Part shown: positions 1 through 14,300 of the stretch, one piece after another
Layout of the letters: each line of letters starts with the position of its first letter
Numbering within the stretch: position 1 is the stretch's first letter
NCBI RefSeq assembly: GCF_036370855.1
Contig: NC_088102.1
Coordinates: 38,911,835-38,975,834 of the forward strand
Direction: 5' to 3'
Length of the DNA stretch: 64,000 bases
From: Dromaius novaehollandiae
Taxonomy: Eukaryota; Chordata; Aves; Casuariiformes; Dromaiidae
Program-made: the position numbers and the translations under genes
Notes under the pieces: generated by a model
What the model was told of the DNA's origin: nothing
Databases searched by the model: none
The model's input: only the letters and a program-made list of their open reading frames with translations

Positions 1-3000
1 TGGGGGGAGGATTTCTGGCGGTGGAAAACCAGTGGAGTTGGGCATCTTGCCCAGAGTGAGTTCACACTTGGCTCCCCACAGCTGTAAATAGTCTCATCTC
101 TGGCCAGAGCTCCCCAACGGCCTAACAAAACTCTCAGGAAACAGCAAGTTTCCACGCGTTAGCCATTTTGAAACAGACTGGCTCATATTAATGAATGTAC
201 TCCTCCGTTGCCGCCACCCAGTCTCCTCACAGCTCGGCAGCCTGAAAGTGCTGCTGGCAAAAGGTGCTTGATGAGCAACCACTAATGAGATGCAAGTTCT
301 TGCTCTGTGTGCAAAGCCAGACATGGCCAAGACAGACACTTCCTCTACATATGTAGTAGTATGTAGTACTTCTATACACCAACACTGAGTGGAGGTAGAG
401 AAGCCAGAGGTTTGAACAAATTCACTCACACACTCTTCTTCCCACCATCCCTTTGCCTCTGAGCCACTACCCATTCCTCTACATCATCTCCAGATCTCCC
501 AAACCAGATAAAACACGTAGGAAGCTCACCTAGAAGCATACATAGGTGTTAAAAAGCTAGAACTGCTCTTGGCTGCAATCAGAGTTTTCCTCAGGAAATT
601 AAGTATTTTCCATTGTGATAAGCCTTGGCATAGACACGGTCTAAACAGTTTTAAACAAGAGTCCTTTCTCTGGCACCATTCAGCAGTAGACAGTTGTGTA
701 CTTGCTTTTCCTTTGCTGAGCCAAACTTTAAAGTTTTCTTGAGGATAATATATTTAAACATCAGAACTAACTCATCACTTACCAAGGTGTACATTTAAAT
801 AAACTGAGGGGATCACAGGTAAGCACACTGGAGAGTGAAAAACTTTGCTGCTATCAAGCCAAGGAATCTGGCCAGGAAACACAACTCTGGGATGTACACA
901 TCACTTTCCATGACGAAGAAAAGAGCACTCTGCTGGGATGCAGAGACCATACATGGATCTCTTTCTCTCCCCCTCTCTCTCACAGAGGCCTTTACAGGCT
1001 AGCTCCTGGAGCAAAGATACAACAACTCAACTTCCATTTACAGCAGCAGTGAAGTTGAAGTGCTTAGCATCGTATACTGCAGCAAGAAGTAGAAAGAGCC
1101 CTGGATGCCTGATCCAAAGCCCATAGAAAGCAGAGAAGTCCTTCCATTGCTGCCAACTGGCCTTGGATCAACATCTCTGTAAAATGGGGGAGTTGTCCTC
1201 AACTTTGTAAAAGACAGCATGGATGTTCTGTGTGAAACTTATCTAGCACAGCAGCAATCCAACACTCTGCTCACAGAAGAGCAGAGTGAAGGGGATGCCC
1301 ATCTGCAACGTGCTATTTGGCACGGAGATATATTTTGCAAGGGTGCCTCTGAAAATGTGGGCCCGTAAGATGCAACAGCAGAGCCCACCTGTGCTATCCT
1401 GAAGGACAAGCCCACTCATCACTCTTGCAGACAGTCCTTTCTGCTTGGTGACCAAGTGCAGTCAGCTATAAGGGCTGATATTATGTTTCTAAGGCAGTTT
1501 CTACCACTGCTGCTCAAGCTGCTGCTGAGCCCTGCCTCAGCCAGCAATACCACTCAGCAAGGAGTTGCCTATACAGCACTGCAGAGAAAGGGGTGAAAAC
1601 CCTCTCCCAGCTTTTTCTTACAGAAATTTAAGTCAAAGATATTAAGCAATCATCAGTGTAGTAATGAGGGGATCGCTGCAAGTCAAGCAACTGCCAAAGA
1701 AGCAATTGGCTGATACATCAAGTCATCCTCGCCTTCCCATTGACCAAGGAAGCCACCTGTACGGATCAACGTGCTGTGAAGAAGTCTTCCCTGCAGCCTC
1801 ATCGGCCCCTTAACTATCCAAACTGGAGTGTTTCTGTAAAATTGCTCAGAAGCACTGGATTGCTGCCATTTAGGGGCTTACGGGAAACCACTCTAGTCTG
1901 AGCAGACATAGGCGATAAATGGAGCCTCACACCAGTGGTGTCCGCTGCAGTGAGTGTTAAATAGCCAAGATGTGGCCTTCTCACCTGCCAGCACTTCCCA
2001 TCCAGACTAGTACCTTGGCTCCAACACAACGGAAGGGCCAGTTTTGCTGTCATTTCCCACACCACGGGGATGAACACATTTCCAGAAGGTTTTCAGTCTG
2101 CGTAGATAGAACAACAAATCAAAGACTCGGCCGGATGAGCAACCAAAATCCTCTCCGTTTATTCATGTGTATCCCAACCCTATCAACTGGAGCTGTTCCA
2201 GTGCACTGAAGGCAGAGAAAGTCCCTGCAGAGCCTTGTTCATGTTCTGGTGCTTCAAAGCAGCAATGGATTTGGAAGAAGGAGGAGAGAAGAAAACTACG
2301 GGTAAAAGCCTAAGGTCAGCCAGTTGCAATACTGGCATGACAAGGCTTGGCTTGCAGATGTCTGTCCCAGCCCTTAGCAATAGGATACATGCATTGCCAG
2401 CCGAGCAGGAAAGACACAACGACAGGAGACCAATGTGGGAAAAAAAGGTTCTGCTTTACTGCCTAATAGGGAGTTAAGAGGTTAAACTGGCACCAGGCCA
2501 CACCACAAACATCCTATGGCCAAATTCTGCTGTCATGCAATGGGGGAACAAGAGCAGAGAAGATGACCATAGGGGAACAGGAAGCTAGCTTTTTTGCTAA
2601 TCATAATGCTAGTGGTTTTGCTCATTTTAGCACTTTTTCAGTTGCCCCAAGAATTTCCCAGTTCTCTGTCTCAGGAGTATGGATGATTCATTTTAGAACC
2701 TGTAAGTCAGTCTCACTTGGAGAGGTCAAAATGCAGTGGCAGATGGCTTCAGAGACCGAAGTAAAACAGATTTTTCCAGTGCAACTAGTGCCAGGCAGAA
2801 CATCCCACTACTGACAAGTATATCTGACCACTCTATATCAACTCATTGCAATGGATCCAAACTCTGCATAACATGCTTTGGCCCCAAAATCCCAGAGCAA
2901 GCAAATCGTATGCTTTAGGAAGGAAAGAAGATTCTGCGCCTTTCTCATTAAGATCACTTTTTTTCTACCTAGCAGCTGCCAAGCATGCTATCCCCCAGCA

Positions 3001-3008
3001 TGCACGCG

Positions 3009-3030
3009 CACACACACACACACACACACA
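3009..3030. repeat. (CA)11 microsatellite
   Basis: Uninterrupted CA dinucleotide repeat inside ACTN1 intron 1, preceded by a short imperfect CACGCGCA stretch. It is long enough to be length-polymorphic. Confidence 0.97.
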
Positions 3031-6000
3031 GAGGGAGGGAGTTCACATAAACCCCTCATCCCTCACAAAGTTACGCTGCTGAACAAGATTTATGAAGGTC
3101 ATGCTAAGCATGTTCCTTACGGTAACCTTTGAGTCTGTAATAGTCACACATGGCAAGACATCAGTTTCATGTTCTTAGATAGCTAAGAGTAAACTCTGTT
3201 CTCAATCCTTTTTCTCAATCATCATTGCCTAAATTGTACAAAATACCTCTAAGAATCCCAGCAACACATCCAGCAGGCCCCTGGGGCAGACAGCACACTG
3301 AAGTGAGGCAGGTCCACTCAATCTGTGGTATTTTAGCAGCTCCCAAAGCTTCCACAGAGCTCCAGCCTCTTTTCTACAGTGACTGTTTTCTGCACCTCAT
3401 TGGCAAAAAGAGCAAAGCCATCTCCAACCGGCATAACTACACCCCAGAGAACGGCCTAAGTGTCAGACAGAACAGTGATAATCCACAGGCAGCTGGAAAA
3501 AGCTCTCCATCCTTCTCCAGCAGAGCTGTGTTAGTTTTCACCATCCCTGTCACCGTTGCTCATGCCAACCTTAAGAACTCCAGGCCAAATCTTAAGTGGG
3601 TCCCAGCGAGGCTGCACGCAGGCTTGTAACCTGGCCGGGGAGGCTGACTAACCCCTCTTCCTCCTCCAGTTAACAATATGAGATGCGTTAGGTTGTGCGA
3701 CTGCGTCTCACATGCCGCACACATGAGGAGAGCAAAGTGCCTACAGGAGGAGCAGCTGCAGAGCATATCATTACAATTCCTGGAGGTCATTTCAGTGTTG
3801 CAGAGAGCAGGTAGCATTCACTGGGTCTCCATCGTAATACACAGGGCCAAGTGTTCATGAAGGCCGAACGCTTTTACTGAACAGCTTTACTGATCTGCAT
3901 TCTCACTGCCCACAGCCTAGCTACACTCAATTTTTGTAGCAAAACACCACTACTACATACAAAAGCATCCATTTCCTTTTAAAGAGACCATTTTTTACCA
4001 GACAGCCGATAAAAGTTTCTAAACAGCTTCTGCCTAAAGATGCCCTCTATGGCAAGCTAGCACACCAGACACCCCAAGCTTGCCACAAAGCAATATGAGT
4101 GGCCAGGAAAGAAAACGTTATCATCTTTAGCCGTTACAGTGATGCATGGTAAAAGCGTCATCACCAAATCACATGCACAAGAATTTGAACTGGTTGCCTG
4201 AAGCAGTTAGTAAGAAATTCCCCAGTCAGACGCATTTTATATCAGTGTGCTGGTAGCTGGATGCCTTTGAGGTGTTTCACCCTTCCCTGGAGGATTAGGA
4301 GGATGAACAGTTCAATCCAGCTTGGCAAGCACTGTGTTCTCAGGGGTTGCTTCTTGGGATCTGTTACAGAGGCCTCCCCAGAAATGGGCAGTCTCCTTCT
4401 TAACCCATGCCTGCCTTCTCCTCGGCTCTTCCCTTAACAAACAGGATGCTGCATGGGAGGGTAAGTCACTGCAAAGCCCACATGCCTCATTCATCATAAC
4501 CAAGAGGTTACAATGAATAACAATGTTCTTGCTAAAAAAAACAACCAATCAAAAAAACCCCAACCAACCACAAACACATGTCCTGGCAAATCCTGATCAC
4601 AGAAAGTATGAGGCAGCTCCCATGCTCAAGAACGAATAACTGATCTGCAAAGCCAGACATTTCCAGGGCCCCCTACAGCAACTTTTGATTTAAGTGTTTT
4701 AAAGAGCAAGTAATTGGTGATAAGCTACCTTTGTCAAACAACAAAAGCTTGATCTGAAAAGTAAGAGTAAGCTATCTAGCGACCTATATCGCCCGCCTAT
4801 GTGACTGTAAGATAGCAGCGGAGCAAGTGACTCTACGAATTTCACCATTCCGTTTCTGTACTGGCATCACTCAGCGTGAAATACGGTACAGGATCTTTAT
4901 GTGCATCAGGGTCATCTTTCCTATAGCACATCCACACCACAAAGACCAAGCAAGGATCATTCCTTGCTATGATCAATTGACTATTACGTAGTGTCCCTTA
5001 CAGGGGGAGCACAAGGACCCAGTACTGCATATTCACCTGCAATAGACATTAATCTCACTGATGAAACTACGGTGGAACTGTAAGGAATTTTTAGCAAACT
5101 ACAGAGATTAAGAAATGTGGTATCACACTTTTATGCTGGTCCACAGCAGCTATCGCAACTGTAGCTTTCTGGAAACCTAGATCCTGGTTTCAAAACAGAC
5201 ACTGCCTGGAAGGGAGGATGTTCAAATCAAAGGAAAAGGAAGCTGTGATTGCAGCTTCAAATTCTCTTATAGATATTAGTCAGACTCATGGCACTTGGTA
5301 CAAGTGTACGCTAGCAGGCTTGGAGGTGGGGCATTTCCACAAGGGACCCTGGCTGTGCTCAACGGGAAGTTTTTATCACTAACAACCTCACCTCAAAAGA
5401 CTGAGGTGCTCAGCAAAGCAAAATTCAAACCATGACAACAAGAGCTGTAGGATCTGTTGGATGCAGGCACAGTAAGGATGTGAGATGCATGGCTTGGTGA
5501 GCTACAGGACCACCCTTGTCTCCATGTGTATCTTTACATGTAGCAAGTGGTGCATGGAGTGGTGAGCAGGGTTCTGGGAGGCTGCCATTTTCCCTGAATT
5601 CAGGGAATTCAGTGATTTCCATAAAAAACTGTATTTGATAAATATTTCTTTAAGGCAGAAAAGGTGCTCCAAAAATTTATGTACCGTCACTACTTCAGCA
5701 GCACCATAAATCTGAATGGTTCAGTTCTCTCAGCCAGAGATATCATTTACTGCCACATCACCGCAGAAATGCCAACCTGGTGAGGCAGAGCAGCACTGAA
5801 GAAAGCGGAGGCACATTTATTTATTTTTTTCAGCGTAGCCATTTCATCAGTATTTTTAAATAAAAGCATTACTACCATTTCCTACAGAGTTTGAGTTGTA
5901 TGTGGCTTTCCTCTATGCTGCAAATGAACACCGCTTCCTACTCGTATCATCAAGATAGCAGCCATCAGGTCAGGCAGCATTTTAAAGTTTCTTCCCTCAG

Positions 6001-8947
6001 CTTTGCAGTTTGGACAAGTCACTCGAGGCCAGATATTAAATATGTGAACCATAAGTTACCAGTTCATGCAATGACAGCGAACAGCACGAGAACTCGTGCA
6101 GAGGGCCACGGGCTGACACCGGCCAGTCCGACCCAAAGCGCACCTCAGGTACAGCACCTCAGCAGCACCAGCTTCTCTGAAATACTGTTCCCAACCTCTG
6201 CGAGATATTTGCGAGCTGGTGGCAGGGGGCTGTTCTCACTACTGCCCTTCGCCTCACGTGTGAAGACAAGCCAGGCCTGCTGAGCGCCAAGCGACTCACC
6301 CAGTCACTCGCCGCCTAACCCAGCTCCTTTGGCAAAAGCCCCTGCATGACCCAGGAAAAGTTCAAATATGGACGCTGGCCTTTTCTAATCAAGAGGAGCA
6401 ATCTAATGAAGTGACAGTCTCTCAGCCAGTAAATGCCCACATACTAACTTCCTACAAGGGAAGCTTGTCTACTCTGACAGCCACATTTCAGGTGTGATTT
6501 TCTGGCAATGGTTTTTAGCAAGCTCTGCTTTGTAACACTGGAAAACAGCAGGATCAGTCTTGTTATGGCTTGGCTAGTGCTACTTTCTGAGGCCTGAATC
6601 TCGAGAGGAAAGAGGAAAGAAAGGAAAAGAAAGGTTGCTGGAAGAAATTACTAGGAGGAGTCCAATAGTCCAAAGCAGAAAGTATTTTAATTCCCAAGAG
6701 AGAGACCTCTTGCTCCTGTGAGAAGGGCTGTGCAGACAGCCCTTTTATAAAGTTAGATTTATCAGAATTTGCTTTTTGCTCCTTATGAACAGCAATGCTG
6801 CCACAAGCTCTTTAAAGCCTCCTAGAGACTCTTCTGAGAGACAAAAAAAAGCTTCTCAAGGAAAGCTGTTTCACTCCCAAGAACTGTCATTTTCTGCCTA
6901 CATTTTAATCCAGTAACCCCCGGTCCTCAACTCACAGGGTCCCAGTTACTGCACTTGGTCTGGAAAAGGGCAGATAGGAAGAGATGTGGGACCACAGGGC
7001 CTTCTCTGCATCATGGTAAAGAGGCCTAGCTTCACTCTCCAAATCTAAAATTCGCTCTGCAGCTCATCCATCTACCCATCTCGGAGCAGCTCATGAGATC
7101 CTATTCGCAGCATTTGCCCAGACAGCGAGGGCTGCGGTTCCCACCACCCCGCGCAGGAAGGGAACCTGAGGACCAACTTCTGACAACCGGGCGACCGCAC
7201 CTCCTCCTCACAGCAGGCCTGTTGAGTCACCTACTAAAAGCAGCAGCTCTTCCTGCTTCTCACGCCTGCCGTTAGCTCTGCTGAGCCAATGCAGCCGGGA
7301 GAAGGGGAACTGGATTCAATTCGCCTCTGAGCAACATCCCCAGGACTGTCTGCTTCCCAAGTCTCAATTAGTCCCAGCTGCGCAGAGCCACGCAGGACAG
7401 CACCGTGCTGCAGCTCTCCCCAGCGTGGCCCGCAGGGCTTTACTGAGCCGGGACATCAGGGCCGGCACGGGAACAGCCAGCAAAGCATGGCCGCTTCTCA
7501 GAAACACATTTGCTTGCTGGATCGCTGGCCATGATAACATTTTAGAGATGCTGCCTTAGCTCCCAGAGAGAAGCTGAGCAGGAAAGTTTCAAATCTGCCT
7601 CACTGGTTGCCATCAGTGCTATAATAATAATAATTTGGTAGTACTCAAATCCCCATATAGGCACATTTCCTTGCACCTCTCCTCCATAACAGCTTGGAGG
7701 TTTTGAGGTCTACTGTTTTCAAGAACTAAAGCAGATTTCCTCATTCATATGCAACTCCTGGGCCTGCTGCTTGCAGACAGCGCAATAGCAGCTTTCTCCC
7801 ATCGATAAAGGCAGCACCCCTGACTGAATGGCAATACTGAAACAGGCACAGCAGTTTCTAAGACCTGATTGTCCAAACACTCATTCACATGTGTGAAAGA
7901 GTAACACAAGCACTCAGGATTCATAAACCGTGAATCTCAGGTCACGCAGCATCATACCAGTACTCTTCCAACGCATTATTTTTGTTCTTCCAGAATCTCA
8001 GTGCTCTTATTTCAGACAGACAAGCTTTTACAAATTTTCTAGGTATTTCTTAGATGAGAAAAACCTAAAACACGTGAGCCAACAGTAAGAGACTGAGAAT
8101 GAGCCTGAAGAGAACCTACATGAATAGCTCTGGCAGACATGCAGCTGTCCTATTCATTCTGGTATGGTGTCGAACATTAACTACAGACACTGATCATTAT
8201 TTCACTTCCCAGATAAGAGAAGAGTGGGTGGGGAGGTGGGAGGGAAAGGAGACCGTAGAAATTTACTACAAATCTCAGGCTTGTGCTTGGTGGGTACCAC
8301 TCTCTCCTCACCCTCTGAAGGAGGCAAGCCCCAAGATGCCAGCAGGGCTCTCCATCACGTTCAGAGCCAGGGAGTGGAGCAAGATCATCCTTCAGTATCT
8401 GCACAGCCTGCCCAGGCCAGGAGCCAAGCTCGGCAATTCCTGTCATGGGAGTTAGCCTGGTGGGAGGAAGCTGGGAAGAGCTGTCCCTCCCAAACCTGGT
8501 CTTTCTACATACAGAAACTACAGCGGCGGGTCATGATAAAACTATGATCTTGCATCCACTGCAGAAGAGAATGGTTTCAGCTGTCCAACAGCAGGATAAG
8601 AAACAATAAAGTGACCCTGCCACCACAGAGAGGGACACCTAACCATACAGAGACCCTTCCTTCAGCAAGCTGGAGAATGACACCCTGTAGACTGAGTTCA
8701 CGAGGAGCAGTCAACCAGCAAAATAAATTGGCCTGGATGATTTTGAAGTAGATGCATTAATTCCTTAAAACTCTCTTAGCTTCTCCCCTCCTCTGGTCAT
8801 GTAACCCAAGTTTAGAGAGTAGCTCTCTGTCCCCCTCTTGTGATAGGACCACGATGACTTAAGATTTCCTGGAAGGAGGTAATATTAAGGAAAAAAAAAA
8901 AAGACTCTGACCTTTCAGGGAACATGCCACAGCTTGTGTTCTGGGAC

Positions 8948-8973
8948 TTTTTTTTTTTATTTTTTTTTTTTTT
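8948..8973. repeat. Interrupted poly-T tract
   Basis: Eleven T, one A, then fourteen T, followed by a further T7 after AAC. Read on the minus strand, the transcribed orientation of ACTN1, this is an A-rich run. No retroposed body or target-site duplication was recognised beside it. Confidence 0.9.
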
Positions 8974-10014
8974 AACTTTTTTTAATCCAAAGGTTCAATT
9001 CCTGCTTCTGACAAGCAAGTCAGCATCCCACTACACATGAAACATTCTCCCTCCCAGTAAAACAGAAGTAGTGTGACAAAACGTTTTCCCCTCATAACCT
9101 GTGAGCAATACCATCCATCTTGCTCTGGACTGCAACAGGCTCCACAGGTTGTTTCTAGCTGTATCAGCCAAATATAGGTGTGCAACTGAAGATATAGATC
9201 ACAGACAGGCAGTTCTGAAAAGGAAGAAACCTCCCTCCTCAAAGGACTAGAGCCTGGTCTTCAGATAAGCGATCTGGCACTCACACCCCAGACTGAGATT
9301 ACATTCCTCTTTTCTCCTTTGTTGAAATGTAAGCTCACACACCACATCTTTCTCAATTAAATACCCTTGTTTGTATGCTTTAATTCTCATGCTGTCTACC
9401 CTCACCATGCAAGTCTCTCCAGTCGAGGAAACTGCTGACAGAAGCTCCATAGCTATCACCTTCAATTAGCTCATCAGAGCCCAGGGGACACGCTTCTCAA
9501 ATGCACCATTTCAGACAGCTATGAGCAGGAGAACCCAGAGACCCTTTATTTGAAAGGGGAAGCAGGGGGGAAGAATGGGGCTAAAGAGGAAGAAGAGTCT
9601 TCTTACTCGTGCTCCCTGCTTCCCAGTTGCTCCCAGCTCCTTACAGGAAGCCTGACAACAGCCTTGCAGACATTATATATGCATGCATGTAGACATATGT
9701 ACACATACATATACACATTCACATGCACGATATATGTGTTTAAACACAGTACGTTCTACCCAGCAGCAAGCGAGGTGCTGGCGTTCCCTGCCCGCAGCCG
9801 AGGCAGGCTCGAGACAACGCAAAACGTGAGCCCGAAGCACAGAAGCGGTTCACATGGAGGAGTCAGGTCTGGGTGCCCCTGCCATGTTAGCACCACCGCC
9901 GTGTTAAATTCTGCTTTACTGCTGCCTGGCAGAGGGACTAAAACGGGAACCTTTCGGGCATTAGGATTTCAGGGCGACCTAACGCAGGATGCTTCTCGGT
10001 TCACGGAGAGAGGA

Positions 10015-10034
10015 GAAAGAAAGAAAGAAAGAAA
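10015..10034. repeat. (GAAA)5 tetranucleotide repeat
   Basis: Five perfect GAAA units in intron 1, about 490 bp from the exon 1 donor site. Confidence 0.95.
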
Positions 10035-10179
10035 CGAAAAGAAGCTCGGACTCCTCCTGCGCTCCCCTCCCCGCTGCCACCCTCCAAGTTTAAAAAAAGG
10101 GATGAATGTTACCATTTTTGGACATGAGCTTCGCACAAGCCCGGCCCTAAACCACACCATTCAAATGAGAAGTGAGTTA

Positions 10180-10863
<684 letters not shown>

Positions 10864-10907
10864 TCATTGCGGCCGCCGCGCGTCCGTCACGACTGCCCGC
10901 CGCCGCC

Positions 10908-10912
10908 ATTGG
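10908..10912 (-). promoter_or_regulatory. CCAAT box (NF-Y type), distal
   Basis: A second ATTGG (GCCATTGGCGGG) gives CCAAT on the gene strand 95 bp further upstream than the proximal box. Paired CCAAT boxes near GC boxes are typical of TATA-less promoters. Confidence 0.5.
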
Positions 10913-11320
10913 CGGGCTGCGGACGCCCCGCCCCCGCCTCCCCCGCGGCGGCTCCGTGCGGCGGGGCCGCGCTGTGCCCCGCGGCCTGGCGGGGGCTGTG
11001 GGTGCCATCCCGGGGGCGGCGGGTTTTGTTTGGTGGGTTTTAACCATTTTGCGCTGGATCGGTGCGTGGAGCCGGCCCCGCGCTGTGCCCTCCCGGGGCC
11101 GCTCGTGCGCGCCAGAAAGCGCTTCCCTGGGCTGAGGTGCTGGCGAGGCCCCGGGGCAGGCGGGGAGCCCCAGGGCGCCGGGAGGAGCGCGGTGAGCAGC
11201 CACCGCAGACCGAGGCCGCATTTGTCGCTGGAAGGGTTTTCGCTTTGCACCCGCGTGCCCTGAGCGCTCTGCCCGCACGTACCCTGTCCGGCTGCAGAGC
11301 GGCGAGGTGCCGCACACGTG

Positions 11321-14300
11321 GCTCACCCAGCGGCTTTCCAGGCAGAAATACAGATGTTTAGGAACTCACTGGCGCCCAAGCACTCGGCAGGGGCTCCTGT
11401 CAGTGAAACCGGCAGAGCGGGGAACGTACGGCAGCAGCATTCGTTTCCCCAGTGGTCTCGGGTTAGACCACACCGTGGAGCGGATTGCCGTCTCTCACCT
11501 AAGCGAGAGGAAGGGCAAAGAAACACCGCACCACGACGCCGTCCAAGGCATCCGGGGGCGAGCCCATGTCCTGATTCATCTTTTGTCTGGCGTATGATAC
11601 TTGTATGCACTTTGGAATATCATAAAAATAATTATCAGTTATTCTGGCCTGTTCAAAGCCTGTGGTATTTTACCTTGCCATCCTATGTACAGAGTAGTAA
11701 GATTATGATTTTCAAAAGCAATTGTGGGATGCCTCCATTTTGAGATAATCTGGGAAACCAGGCTGCTGAAAGCATCCTAACTGAAAGGAGCCAGATCGGA
11801 GGAATCCAGACCACCAGCTCCTTCGGAAGTCCTCCTGAACGTGCATCATGATGAAAAATGTTGCAAAATGCGAAATACATCACTCTAGAGAGATGCTAGT
11901 GGACTTGATGGGAAGTTCCCCCCACTGTCTTCCCCGCAGGCAGGTGCAGATGATGGCTTGTTTTTGAGAAGCAGAGTGGAGTAATTTACATTGGGGAAAT
12001 ATGGAAATTGCCAGGGTTTGAAGAGAAAAGGCCTTTTTTATTTATTATTTGATGAACACCCAGTAACAAAGTTGTTACAAACCCTCAGTAACAGGGATAC
12101 AACCATTGTGGTCACACGATGGATTAGAGACAGCAAAGATGGCATTTGAAAGTATTCCTTCCTTACAGTTTTTTTCTTATTGATCAGGACACTTCCAGCT
12201 GAGGAATCTGGAATAATCTGGTAATCAGCAAGATCTGGGGAAACAAAAGGAGGAGGGGAGCAAACACATTCCTTGAGATAAGTCGTCAGCTTTGTATTTT
12301 AAGGTGTGTGTGTGGGTCCTATGTAGTTTAAGGGCCCATTATTAAAAGCTACTTTTCACATCTCACCAAATGTGCTGGAAACCCTCAGATGCCATTCAAA
12401 GAATGAGGATTTTCAACATTTTCCAGGAAATGCTCAGCACTGTGGAAATCTGAGTCCTAACACTTGTAGTGCGTTTGTATGACGCTGAATCATCTGGGTG
12501 CTGTCTGAATCCTTGTGACATCCAGCTCACTTAGAGCAGAGTTACAAACTACAGTCTACTCTTACATAACTGGAGTGATCCCCATAGTCATAATGTTATA
12601 TGGTTCTTCTTACCTGTGTAAAATACACCTAGCCATCCCTCCTACAGATGCTTGTAGTACTATAAATACAACAATGTTATTAATTGCCAGCATCAGTGAT
12701 CCCATTCATTTACCGATCTCTTCTTGCACTGGGCAGGCAATGGATTAGATGAAGTACAAGATGAACGCAATGAAGCATAGTTGAAATCCAGAAGAACTGT
12801 GAGGTTTCTAGTGTATTAGAGCCTCTCCCCTAATTCTCCTCCCATTTACATTTTTAACTTCATGATCCTTGCTTCTCAAAATAAATTGTTGCTCTGGATT
12901 CCTGGAAAATACCTAGTTTTCACTCCTAACCCCATACTAATTCTTGACTTCAAGGACTCCTGAAGAAGAGTGGGAGATTGTTATTGGCCAGAGTTTCTTG
13001 AATTTATGGGCAGCAGTTAAAAAAAAGTTTCTAAACTTGAATTACTTCCTGAATCCATTGAACCATGTGGCCCTTGCAAAGAGTTGTATCAGTACGACAA
13101 AGGGCAGTGGCACAGGCCACAACGGGAAAGCGATGCCCAACAGCAACAGGAGCTACAGAAGCCGGTGCTCTTGGTGAAAAAAACGTTCATGTAACCCCAG
13201 GACTACTCTGGTTTTCCATATTTTGTCTCCTGGAGTTCTCTTCTGCCCTGTACAAGATTGCTGTTCCTTGGGCATTATTCAAGCCCCCCTGGACAAGTGG
13301 GACTCCAGCAAGGTCTTTCTGACCCAATGAAAGACAATGAAAGAGTGTTTTGTTTTGTTTTGTTTTTTCCCAGGGCAGTGGGCAGAGCCACTGTGGGAAT
13401 GCTTGGACATATGTCCTGCTTCTTCAGCCTGCAATAGATGAAAAGAGAAAGGAGTCCAAGGGTGTTTGGATATTTCTGTTTACTACTTACTGCTCTTTGT
13501 GCTTAGCATATTAGCCACAGGTCGTGAGCTTCCCTAAGGAGATAACTTTGCTTGCCAGGGACATTCATAAGCTTCTGTAATGAGGCCTAGGGGGTGAGCA
13601 TGGTCCCTGCAGAGCAACACCCAAAGCTGCATTGAAGTGGCCCTTGACTTTTGTCTTGAGAACTCTCACAGTCAAGTTTCAGTGGTTATGTTCTGCAAGT
13701 ATGCAAAAACTTTGCAGCTCCAGAAATTAGTGCTTAAATTTAAACTGCATGTTGGGCTCTTGCAGTAAAGAATTTAACCATTTACGTTTTCATCACATGA
13801 TATATGATGAAATAACATTTCATAACATGTTTTCATCATTTCCTCCCCTGTCCAAGGCACTTTACCAATAGAAACTCAGCACCTCTGAAGTGCAGCCATC
13901 TCTTTGGTGGAACTTAGTGGAGTATCATATGCTTCATGGTAGACTAGGGAGGGGGATGTCACACGCCCAGGTGTTGGGTAAAATCTGCTTTTTAAAGTGC
14001 CATGGGATAACAGCACCTACTCTGGTCAGCCAGTGATAGCTGGAAGCTAGCCAAGAAGAGGAATAACTAAGGCAGGGATGCTGTGCTGGGAGGAGAAGAA
14101 AAGGGGCCTCAATAAAGTTCCAAATACAAAACATCTTGTCTCCCCTTCAGGGCCTCTTCACCCCAGTTGTATTCCTCTTCTACCCTGCCATGGCCTCACC
14201 ATCCTGACTATGCCCCCTTTCCCTTTACTTCTTTTCCCATTTAGCTGAACTTACACACTTCACCCCCCCCAGCCCTGCACCCCTGGAGCTAATATGGCTG

